Origin: CAYJXJ01 sp964374095
GTDB taxonomy: Bacteria; Elusimicrobiota; Elusimicrobia; UBA1565; UBA9628
Assembly (NCBI GenBank): GCA_964374095.1
Contig: CAYJXJ010000089.1
Coordinates: 1-17,913 of the forward strand
DNA length: 17,913 nt
Direction of reading: 5' to 3'
Shown here: positions 6,790 to 13,012 of the stretch, piece after piece
Layout: each line of letters starts with the position of its first letter
Numbering within the stretch: the stretch's first letter is position 1
Made by a program: the position numbers and the translations under genes
The notes under the pieces: generated by a model
The model's input: the letters and a program-made list of their open reading frames with translations, nothing else
The model's database searches: none
Told to the model about the DNA's origin: nothing

Positions 6790-7844
6790 AGCACGCTGAA
6801 AGATCCCACCGCGGACCCCCCTCCCAGGGCGGCGCCCGGCGCCAGGCTCGCGTGAGCCCCCACCCGGCAACGCGCCCCCACGATGCAGCGCCGGAGGCTC
6901 GCCCCGTCTCCGATCACCGCGCCGTCGAGAACCACGCAGTCCTCGAGGATGGCGCCGCGGCCCACCCTCGCCCCCGCGCCCACGCAAACCAACCCCGCGA
7001 AGCGCGCGAAATCGCCGATCCGCGTCCCGGCTCCCAGAACGGTCCGGGAACCCTCCCCGCCCCACACGACATCCCGGCCGACGCGCACGCCCGGCCCGCG
7101 GACCGCGCGGGTCTTGAAGCCCGAAAGCGCGGCGCCCGCCGCGCCGCCGAGGATATCGAGGTGGACCTGCAGATACTTGTCGAGAGTGCCGATGTCGATC
7201 CAATAACCCGGGGTGACAAGGCCGCAGACCCGCCGGCGCTCGCGCAGGAGCTGGGGGAAGAGGCCGCGCTCGACGGAATATTCGACGCCGTCGGGGATGG
7301 CGGCGACGGCCGAGGGCTCCATCAAATACGCCCCGGCGTTGATCGTGTTGGTCCTAATCTCCTCCCACGACGGCTTCTCCAAGAAGCGCCGGACCCGCCC
7401 CGCCGCGTCGGTCTCGACCAAGCCGTAGGCCGTGGGGTCCTTCACGCGCGTCAGGGTGATCGAGACCTCGGCGCGATGGCGACGGTGAAACCGGAGGAAG
7501 GCCCGGACGTCGAGCGCGCTCAAGACATCTCCATTCAGGACCAGGAGGGTCGCCGCCGGCGCCGGAGCCGCGCGGCGGATGGCGCCGCCCGTGCCCAGGG
7601 GGGTCGGCTCATGGCTGTAGCTCAGGCGCAGGCCGAGCCGGCGGCCGTCTCCCAACGACCTCCGGAAGCTCTCCGGCAGGTAGGAGGTGCACAGGACCGC
7701 CTCCCGCACGCCGTGGGACCTCAGCATGCGCAGTTGGTATTCGATGAAGGGCCGGTTCACAACGGGGAGCAGGGGCTTGGGGGTTTCGCAGGTGAAAGGC
7801 CGCAGACGGGTCCCCTTGCCGCCGATGAGGATGAGCGCGCGCAT
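6786..7844 (-). CDS. Sugar-1-phosphate nucleotidyltransferase with left-handed beta-helix tail (copy A; GDP-mannose pyrophosphorylase-like)
   Basis: First large gene of the leftward sugar-activation operon, 352 residues. The catalytic domain shows LIGGKGTRLRPFTCETPKP near the N-terminus, LNGDVL (metal Asp), RFLEKPSWEE and NTINAGAYLMEP. The GYWIDIGTLDKYLQVHLDIL block is a strong resemblance to mannose-1-phosphate guanylyltransferases. From about residue 240 on there are imperfect hexapeptide repeats (VGAGARVGRGAILEDCVV and following) forming a left-handed beta-helix. It differs clearly from the second copy at 3938-4987, so the two are not a recent duplication and may make different NDP-sugars. 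ATG 7844 is preceded only by weak AGGT. It overlaps the next gene as GTGA. A 13-codon micro-ORF in its leader ends 6 nt before the start. Confidence 0.9.
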   Translation of the reverse strand: MRALILIGGKGTRLRPFTCETPKPLLPVVNRPFIEYQLRMLRSHGVREAVLCTSYLPESFRRSLGDGRRLGLRLSYSHEPTPLGTGGAIRRAAPAPAATLLVLNGDVLSALDVRAFLRFHRRHRAEVSITLTRVKDPTAYGLVETDAAGRVRRFLEKPSWEEIRTNTINAGAYLMEPSAVAAIPDGVEYSVERGLFPQLLRERRRVCGLVTPGYWIDIGTLDKYLQVHLDILGGAAGAALSGFKTRAVRGPGVRVGRDVVWGGEGSRTVLGAGTRIGDFARFAGLVCVGAGARVGRGAILEDCVVLDGAVIGDGASLRRCIVGARCRVGAHASLAPGAALGGGSAVGSFSVL

Positions 7845-7850
7845 GGATTT

Positions 7851-7892
7851 CTACCTGATATCCTTAGGAGTCAAACCATTCCCGTTGGTCAT
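7851..7892 (-). CDS. Possible 13-residue leader peptide
   Basis: ATG at 7892 opens a 13-codon frame (MTNGNGLTPKDIR) ending in TAG at 7853-7851, 6 nt before the nucleotidyltransferase ATG. Its ATG lies 8 nt after a TAGAAT -10-like box, so if transcription starts where predicted this micro-ORF would be translated from a near-leaderless end. It could couple or attenuate translation of the operon by termination-reinitiation. Peptide sequence shows no run of any amino acid that would suggest classical attenuation. It may equally be chance in a 50-nt leader. Confidence 0.25.
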   Translation of the reverse strand: MTNGNGLTPKDIR

Positions 7893-7900
7893 GCGGCGGG

Positions 7901-7906
7901 ATTCTA
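7901..7906 (-). promoter_or_regulatory. -10 box of the leftward sugar-activation operon
   Basis: Read leftward the hexamer is TAGAAT, in the 96-bp divergent gap between the starts at 7844 and 7941. The predicted transcript start is about 7893. A TATATA-like sequence at about 7927-7932, which overlaps the opposing promoter, is an alternative. No clear -35 box is seen. The -10 boxes of the two divergent promoters lie only 22 bp apart, so the two polymerases would compete for the same DNA. Confidence 0.45.
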
Positions 7907-7928
7907 GAAAATAGGCGTCTCGAATGTA

Positions 7929-7934
7929 TATACT
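7929..7934 (+). promoter_or_regulatory. -10 box of the rightward glycosyltransferase gene (leaderless)
   Basis: TATACT is followed by 6 nt (GGCCCC) and then the GTG start at 7941, so the transcript should begin at or next to the start codon. There is no Shine-Dalgarno sequence and no room for one. No convincing -35 box is visible. Confidence 0.55.
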
Positions 7935-7940
7935 GGCCCC

Positions 7941-10097
7941 GTGGCGATCGCGGATTTCAGCGACGAGGACGAGGAGCGTCCCAGCCGCGCCGTGCTGATC
8001 GTCAGCCTCCTGGGCCTGGCGGCCTTCCTGGCCGTCTCGATGCTGATGCTCAAGTCCTACATCGCCGGCGAGGACCGTCCCCCGGCCTGGGACCAGTCCG
8101 TCCAGCTCGAGATCGCCCTCGACTACAAGACCGCGGGGGCCGCGGGGCGCTGGTCGGAGGTGATGCGCTTGGCGCCCAAGCCCGGCATGCCCCCCTTCCC
8201 CCCTCTCTATCACCTCCTGTTGGGAAGGGTGGCCGACCCGGCCGGACCGCCCGCCGCCGCCCTCTGGGTGAACTTTATTTATTTCGCCCTATTGTGCGTC
8301 TCGATCTTCGGGATCGTCCATCACTTCAAGCCCGACAGTTCGCCGTTGGCCGCGGTGGTGGTGTTTTCCTGCGCGCCGGTCGTGCAGTGGCTCCTGCGCA
8401 CCCAACTCGTGGATCTGTCGGTGACCGCGCTGGCCGCCGCGGCCTATTGGGCCCTGCTGGCTTCCGATCTCTTCCGGCGCTGGCTGGGATCGCTCTTCGT
8501 CGGAACGGTCTTCGCGGCCGGGATGCTGCACAAATGGAGCTTCTTCTCCTACATGGTCCCGGTCACCCTCATCGGCCTCTGGGGCCTCTTCGAGAGGGAC
8601 CGCCGCTTCAAGGTATTCCTCGCGGCCGCCATCGGCATCGGCGGGTGCCTGCCGTGGTACGCCCTCCATCTGCCCATCCTCATCCCCCGTCTGGTCGGAG
8701 CGACGGCCGACTACGCCGTCCCGGTGACCAAGGGGCTGACCTTCTTCCAGTACTTCTTCGAATCCGTCAACAGCTTCGGCCTCCCCCTGTTTCTCCTGGG
8801 CTGGCTGGGCATCTGCGTCCCGGATTCGCGCCGCAACCGGACGCATCTCTGGCTGCTGCCGGCGTGGCTGGCGACCTCCTACATTTTTTGGGCCGTCGTT
8901 CCCAACCGCCAGATGCGCTACCTTCTGCCGGGATTGGTCCCCCTGGCCGCCGCGGCCGCCTGCTCCTCTTGGCCCAAGCCGTTCTTGTGGGGGGTGGCCG
9001 CTCTCCAGCTGCTCATCGCGGCCAATTTCCACCGCGGCTGGATCGCGCCCGTCGTCCTCAAACTGCCCATCCAGCCCATTGAATTCCTGCCGAGCTTTCC
9101 GCCGCGGCGCGAGGACTGGAAGATCGCCGAGATCATCCGGGAAGCCGAGAGGCGCAGCGACCCCGCGCGGATCGTTTCGAACCTCACCTTGGTGGCCAAC
9201 GACACCTACTTCAACGGCCCTAATTTCAATTGGATCGCCAAGCGCGAAAGGATTCAGCGACTTAAGATTCGGGGCGTCAACAGCCGGCTCTGCGAGCTCT
9301 CGGAGTTCATACTCGTCAAGACCGGAAGGCTGGGATCCCCCGAGGTGATCCGGGGCCTGCCCGAAGCCGTCTCGATCATCTCGGACCCCAACAGCTGGGT
9401 GGCCAACGCCTACCAAATCGTCCAACGCTTCCCCCTGCCGGACCGCTCCGAGGCCGTCCTCTATCAGCAGAAGGCGTCTTTCCTCGAACCCTTCCGAAGC
9501 CGCCTGCTCGCCTCCCAGTTCTTCACCTCGCAGGCCTTCTCGGCCAAGGACCCCAGGATCGTCTTAGGCCCCTGGAACGCCAAGACCTTCACGTACCCGA
9601 CGGTGGACGTGACGGCCAAGGAGCTCGTAGTCCGCAAGCTCACGGTGACCGATGTCGCGCTCGACATGAAGGACGTCAGGCTCATGGCCACGATCGGACG
9701 GCCGGCGGGTTTGGACTTCGAGGACCTGCGCTTCCTCAAGCTCGGCCGGCTGAAGATCCGCTCGGCGCGGGTGACGGCCGACGATCTGCGCGCCTTCCTC
9801 GAGAGCCGGGTCAAGGGGCTCAAGGTCTCCAAGTTCGAGATCGACGGAACCCTCCGCGTGGCGGCCGAGGCCCGCAGCCTGGCCTTCGACGGCGAGTTCA
9901 AACTGGCCCTCGCGCGCGCGCCCGCGCGGCTGGAGGTCGAAGTCCTTCGCCTCTCGGCCGGCGTGACGGCCATCCCGCCGGCCCTGCTCGGGCCCTTCCA
10001 GCGCGTCGTGATCCCGCTCGAGCCCAACCCCGAGACGCCGTTCTTCATCGACCTCGACTCGATCACCCTCAAGGACGGCAGGCTCACGATCCCGTAG
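7941..10097 (+). CDS. GT-C (GT39-like) membrane glycosyltransferase fused to an LmeA/DUF2993-like domain
   Basis: A 718-residue protein in three parts. Residues ~16-380 form a polytopic membrane region of about nine to ten helices, in the manner of GT39/ArnT polyprenol-phosphate-sugar transferases; D51 (AWDQ) lies in the first extracytoplasmic loop where this superfamily keeps its catalytic Asp, and PPFPPLYHLL follows. Residues ~385-540 are a soluble segment like the periplasmic tail of GT39 proteins. Residues ~553-718 (ELVVRKLTVTDVALDMKDVR, then ARVTADDLRAFLESRV, ending LDSITLKDGRLTIP) resemble LmeA/DUF2993 phospholipid-binding proteins; this last assignment is by eye and needs a profile search. 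The acidic N-terminus (DFSDEDEER) is cytoplasmic. GTG start, probably leaderless. It is divergent from the sugar-activation operon and upstream of GT9 and GT2 genes. Likely role: transfers a lipid-linked sugar onto a periplasmic acceptor. Confidence 0.8.
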   Translation: MAIADFSDEDEERPSRAVLIVSLLGLAAFLAVSMLMLKSYIAGEDRPPAWDQSVQLEIALDYKTAGAAGRWSEVMRLAPKPGMPPFPPLYHLLLGRVADPAGPPAAALWVNFIYFALLCVSIFGIVHHFKPDSSPLAAVVVFSCAPVVQWLLRTQLVDLSVTALAAAAYWALLASDLFRRWLGSLFVGTVFAAGMLHKWSFFSYMVPVTLIGLWGLFERDRRFKVFLAAAIGIGGCLPWYALHLPILIPRLVGATADYAVPVTKGLTFFQYFFESVNSFGLPLFLLGWLGICVPDSRRNRTHLWLLPAWLATSYIFWAVVPNRQMRYLLPGLVPLAAAAACSSWPKPFLWGVAALQLLIAANFHRGWIAPVVLKLPIQPIEFLPSFPPRREDWKIAEIIREAERRSDPARIVSNLTLVANDTYFNGPNFNWIAKRERIQRLKIRGVNSRLCELSEFILVKTGRLGSPEVIRGLPEAVSIISDPNSWVANAYQIVQRFPLPDRSEAVLYQQKASFLEPFRSRLLASQFFTSQAFSAKDPRIVLGPWNAKTFTYPTVDVTAKELVVRKLTVTDVALDMKDVRLMATIGRPAGLDFEDLRFLKLGRLKIRSARVTADDLRAFLESRVKGLKVSKFEIDGTLRVAAEARSLAFDGEFKLALARAPARLEVEVLRLSAGVTAIPPALLGPFQRVVIPLEPNPETPFFIDLDSITLKDGRLTIP

Positions 10098-10111
10098 GGA
10101 TCGGGCGCCGG

Positions 10112-10151
10112 TTATCCACGGGACTTGGAACGTTCCAAGTCCCGTGGATAA
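10112..10151. repeat. 40-bp perfect palindrome
   Basis: The left half TTATCCACGGGACTTGGAAC is followed directly by its exact reverse complement, with no spacer. It lies 14 bp after the stop of the GT-C gene and 41 bp before the -10 box of the next gene. As RNA it would give a stem of about 18 bp and could end or protect the upstream transcript, but there is no T-run on the right (GCGCGACCCCCC follows), so it is not a standard intrinsic terminator. Each end begins TTATCCACG, one base off the DnaA box TTATCCACA. Confidence 0.9.
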
Positions 10152-10192
10152 GCGCGACCCCCCAGCAGGCTGATCGTGCCTTCAAAATCGGC

Positions 10193-10198
10193 TAGAAT
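10193..10198 (+). promoter_or_regulatory. Possible -10 box of the GT9 gene
   Basis: TAGAAT in a locally A+T-richer stretch (TTCAAAATCGGCTAGAATTG) predicts a transcript start near 10205 and a leader of about 21 nt before the ATG at 10226. No Shine-Dalgarno sequence is visible in that leader and no clear -35 box. Confidence 0.4.
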
Positions 10199-10225
10199 TG
10201 CCATCGGCCATCGCGGCCCCTTTCC

Positions 10226-11290
10226 ATGCCCGAAGCCAGCCCGATAGCGGAGCGGATCTTGATCATTAAGCTCTCTGCCCTGGGCGACGTGCTCCGGACC
10301 ACGTCGCTGCTGGGCCCGCTGCGCCGACGCCATCCCGGAGTCCACGTGACCTGGCTGACGGCTAGGGCCGCTCGACCCCTCCTCGATGGCAACCCCGCTA
10401 TCGACGACATCCTGACCCCCGATGAGACACCCGCGCTACGAGGCCGCCGATTCGACCTCGTCCTGAGCTTCGAGGAAGACGAAACCACCGCGAAGCTGGC
10501 CGACGAGGTCTGCCGCGGCGAGTTGGTCGGCGTGCACGCGAGAGGAAGCAAGCTTCACTACACGATCTCCAGCGCCCCCTACTACGACATGAGCCTATTG
10601 AATCGCTCAGGCGGGGGAAGCCTTGAGATCGCGGACGCCTTGAAGGCCGCCAACCGATTGACCTACCCAGAAATCTGGCTGAAGGCGCTCGGACTCCCGA
10701 AGCCGCGACGACGCAGCGAACTGCGCCCGGCTCTCTTCCTCTCTAAGGAAGAACTCGCTCAGGCCGATCGGACCGCGAAAGCCTGGGACATCGCGCCCCA
10801 CCGCGCCATCGGTTTCAACCCTGGGGCAGGGAGCCGCTGGCCTGCGAAGCAGCTTTCAGAGGAGACTGCCATTGATTTGGCGCAGACGCTTTCGACGCTG
10901 GGACGCCCCCTGGTGCTTTTCGGGGGGACCGATGAGACAGATCGCAACCTCCGGATCTCAGCGGAGTGCCGCCGGCGGGGACTGCGGTTGCGTGACGCGG
11001 GCACCGGCCATTCCATTCGGAACTTCTCCGCGCTCCTCGGCCTCTGCGAGCTCGTCGTCACCACCGACTCGCTGGCCCTTCACGTCGCCGCCGCGCTGCG
11101 CCGCAAGGCCGTCGTCCTCGTGGGCCCGACCTCGGCCGCCGAGTTGGATTGCTTCGGGCTCGGGGAGAAGCTCCTGCCTCCCGAACCCTGCTCGTGCTTC
11201 TATCAGCCGCGATGCCGGCTGGCGCGGCGCTGCCTCGACCGGATTTCGCCGGACGCCGTCCTGAGGGCGGCGCGCCGCTGGCTCTCATGA
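10226..11290 (+). CDS. GT9 family glycosyltransferase (heptosyltransferase-like)
   Basis: A 354-residue GT-B fold enzyme of the ADP-heptose:LPS heptosyltransferase family, which builds the inner core of lipopolysaccharide at the cytoplasmic face. N-terminal ILIIKLSALGDVLRTT (11-26) includes D21, the position of the family's catalytic Asp. The C-terminal half has the donor site: GFNPGAGSRWPAKQL (196-210), LVLFGGTDE (229-237), TTDSLALHVAAAL (279-291, D281) and LVGPTS (298-303). Near the end C322, C324, C330 and C336 form a cysteine cluster (CSCFYQPRC then RRCLDRISPDAV) common in many GT9 proteins and possibly metal binding. The first two thirds use more T- and A-ending codons than the neighbours. 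The stop overlaps the next gene as ATGA. Actual sugar is uncertain; heptose is the default for the family. Confidence 0.9.
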   Translation: MPEASPIAERILIIKLSALGDVLRTTSLLGPLRRRHPGVHVTWLTARAARPLLDGNPAIDDILTPDETPALRGRRFDLVLSFEEDETTAKLADEVCRGELVGVHARGSKLHYTISSAPYYDMSLLNRSGGGSLEIADALKAANRLTYPEIWLKALGLPKPRRRSELRPALFLSKEELAQADRTAKAWDIAPHRAIGFNPGAGSRWPAKQLSEETAIDLAQTLSTLGRPLVLFGGTDETDRNLRISAECRRRGLRLRDAGTGHSIRNFSALLGLCELVVTTDSLALHVAAALRRKAVVLVGPTSAAELDCFGLGEKLLPPEPCSCFYQPRCRLARRCLDRISPDAVLRAARRWLS

Positions 11291-11985
11291 TCCTCGTTCT
11301 GATCCCGACGTTCAACGAGGCCGAGAACATCGAGGCCCTCGTCAAGGACTTGCTCGCCCTGGGCATTCCGGATCTCGAAGTCCTCGTCGTGGATGACTCG
11401 AGCCCTGACGGGACCGGGGAAATTGTTGAACGGATGGCACGCGAAACCAAAGGCGTGAGACTGATGAAACGGCTGGCGCCCCATGGGCGGGGGCTGGCCG
11501 GCCGCGATGGTTTTCTCGAAGCCTTGCGGCTGGGGGCCTCGGCCGTGGTTGAAATGGACGGTGACTACTCGCACCAGCCCCGGCACGTGCCGAAGCTCTT
11601 GGAAGCCCTCGGGGCCGCCGACATGGCGCTCGGCTCAAGGGCCGCCCCCGGCGGCAGCGACCGCGACCGGCCCCTAGCTCGGCGCTGGCTCACGGTCGCG
11701 GCCAATGCCTTCGCGCGGACGGTCCTCGGCCTGCCCGTGGCGGACTGCAATTCGGGCTTTCGCGCCTACACCCGGCGCGCGCTCGAAGCCATCCGGCCCG
11801 AGACCATGCGCTCGGTCGGCCCCTCCATCGTCCACGAAGCGGTCTTTCGCGCGGCGCGAGCGGGTCTGAAGATCCGCGAGGTGCCCATCGAGTTCGTGGA
11901 CCGCAGGCTGGGGAGTTCCAAGCTCAGCCTCCCGCGCCTGGCCTCGGGTTATTTATGGATTCTCAAGCTCCGTCTATTCGGCTGA
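11287..11985 (+). CDS. GT2 glycosyltransferase, polyprenol-monophosphate mannose synthase-like
   Basis: A 232-residue GT-A fold enzyme resembling DPM1/Ppm: transfers mannose (or glucose) from an NDP-sugar to a polyprenyl phosphate, making the lipid-linked donor used by GT-C enzymes. Seen directly: ILVLIPTFNEAENI at the N-terminus, VVDDSSPDGTG (35-44), the metal-binding DxD in VVEMDGDYSHQP (D91-x-D93), GSRAAPGG, the LPVADCNSGFRAY block and the C-terminal REVPIEFVDRRLGSSKLS. It ends there, with no trailing membrane helices, so it is the soluble DPM1-type enzyme rather than an ArnC/GtrB type. ATG 11287 overlaps the GT9 stop (ATGA), so the two are coupled. A longer in-frame extension to 11149 is a shadow of GT9. 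Substrate call of mannose rests on family resemblance and the divergent mannose-type operon. Confidence 0.88.
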   Translation: MILVLIPTFNEAENIEALVKDLLALGIPDLEVLVVDDSSPDGTGEIVERMARETKGVRLMKRLAPHGRGLAGRDGFLEALRLGASAVVEMDGDYSHQPRHVPKLLEALGAADMALGSRAAPGGSDRDRPLARRWLTVAANAFARTVLGLPVADCNSGFRAYTRRALEAIRPETMRSVGPSIVHEAVFRAARAGLKIREVPIEFVDRRLGSSKLSLPRLASGYLWILKLRLFG

Positions 11986-11998
11986 CCTGCCGATAGGG

Positions 11999-12004
11999 TA
12001 TAAT
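11999..12004 (+). promoter_or_regulatory. -10 box of the fatty acid hydroxylase-family gene (leaderless)
   Basis: A perfect TATAAT, beginning 13 bp after the GT2 stop, followed by 6 nt and ATG at 12011. The transcript should begin at or beside the start codon, leaving no Shine-Dalgarno site. The preceding ATTCGG is at best a poor -35 box. Confidence 0.6.
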
Positions 12005-12010
12005 GGCTTG

Positions 12011-13012
12011 ATGCCGATATCGACCGAAGATTCCCTGCGCCTCTACGGGGCCGCGCTCAAGCCCCGCGGCAGCTTCCTCTCCCGCGCCTTCAAGAACATC
12101 TGGACCGCCGGGGGCATCGCCGGCCTGATGGCCCTGGCCTGGGCCGAGCCCTTCAGCGGCCGGGTTCTCGCCCGAGCCGTCGCCGCGGGCCTGCCCGCGT
12201 GGCTGGCGGATTTCGTCCTGCGGCCGCTGATCATGGCCGCGCGCGGCATCCTGATCGTCGAGTCCTTCGGCTACATGTACCACCGCTTCTTCCAGCACTT
12301 GGGGATATTCACCCGGCTCGCGCTGGTCTTTCGCCGCAACCAGATGTTCCACTGGATCCACCACATGGTCATCTACCCGATCGGCCGCACCTACCGCCAG
12401 AAGCTCTCCTACGTCGCTTCGGAGGAGGGAATCGCCTGGAGCTGGGTCGCCCCGGCGGTGATCGCGGCGGCCGCGATGCTGGGCACCCAGGGCTTCACCC
12501 TCGGCACGACGGCGTTCCTCGCCTCGATCGGGATCTACGCCAAGTTCGTGATCGACGTCACCCACAGCCGCTTCCACGAGAACAAGCACCCCTGGACCGG
12601 CCGGCCCTACTTCGTGTGGCTCGAGGAGATCCACCTCCTCCACCATTGGGACCAGCGCTTCAATTTCACGATCGTGCATCCCGCCATGGATTGGCTCTTC
12701 GGCACCTACCGGGCGCCGGCCCGCCACCGCCGGGAATTGGCGGCCGCGACGGATTCCGAGGAATTGACGGTCTCCGATCTCGTCAATTGGCGCTACCTCT
12801 TGATCGAGGCCAACCCCGCCGAGTACGCGGCCTTCATCACCCAGGCCCGCCGCCACACGCGCTCATTGCGCAAGCTGGCCAAGCTTCAGGAAGCACTCCT
12901 CGCGGCCAGCCGCGCCCTGCCGGGCGATGCCCATCTCGCCGAGCTCTACCGCCGCTCGGTGCAGCTCGAGGCGCTCGTGACCCCCGGCTCCCCGGTCCCT
13001 ACCGCAGCTTGA
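12011..13012 (+). CDS. Fatty acid hydroxylase/sterol desaturase superfamily membrane protein
   Basis: A 333-residue membrane di-iron oxygenase-type protein. Three histidine clusters expected of the family are visible: H91-x4-H96 (YHRFFQH), H114-x2-H117-H118 (FHWIHH), and H208-x2-H211-H212 (IHLLHH), with additional HSRFHENKH (185-193) and H223. Hydrophobic segments lie near residues 31-45, 58-88, 143-157 and 164-182; the last 100 residues are soluble and helical. Such proteins hydroxylate or desaturate lipid, sterol, carotenoid or hopanoid-like substrates in the membrane using O2; the substrate here is unknown. ATG 12011 is preferred over an adjacent TTG at 12008 because the perfect TATAAT lies 6 nt upstream. 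Its last 14 bp overlap the end of the convergent GT39 gene. Apparently its own transcription unit. Confidence 0.85.
   Translation: MPISTEDSLRLYGAALKPRGSFLSRAFKNIWTAGGIAGLMALAWAEPFSGRVLARAVAAGLPAWLADFVLRPLIMAARGILIVESFGYMYHRFFQHLGIFTRLALVFRRNQMFHWIHHMVIYPIGRTYRQKLSYVASEEGIAWSWVAPAVIAAAAMLGTQGFTLGTTAFLASIGIYAKFVIDVTHSRFHENKHPWTGRPYFVWLEEIHLLHHWDQRFNFTIVHPAMDWLFGTYRAPARHRRELAAATDSEELTVSDLVNWRYLLIEANPAEYAAFITQARRHTRSLRKLAKLQEALLAASRALPGDAHLAELYRRSVQLEALVTPGSPVPTAA

Noticed and set aside
8289..9425. A 378-codon leftward frame opposite the GT-C gene
   Set aside because: Gly/Asp/Gln-rich shadow with no motif; the rightward frame has coherent membrane helices and family motifs.
10112..10151. Replication origin based on DnaA-like ends of the palindrome
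   Set aside because: Only two boxes, each with a mismatch at the last base, fused in one palindrome; no A+T-rich unwinding region and no dnaA, dnaN or gidA nearby.
10112..10160. Standard intrinsic terminator after the GT-C gene
   Set aside because: The stem is strong but no T-run follows on either strand; kept as a palindrome only.
11149..11286. N-terminal extension of the GT2 enzyme to 11149
   Set aside because: It overlaps the conserved C-terminus of the GT9 gene; the ATGA overlap start at 11287 matches the family N-terminus.
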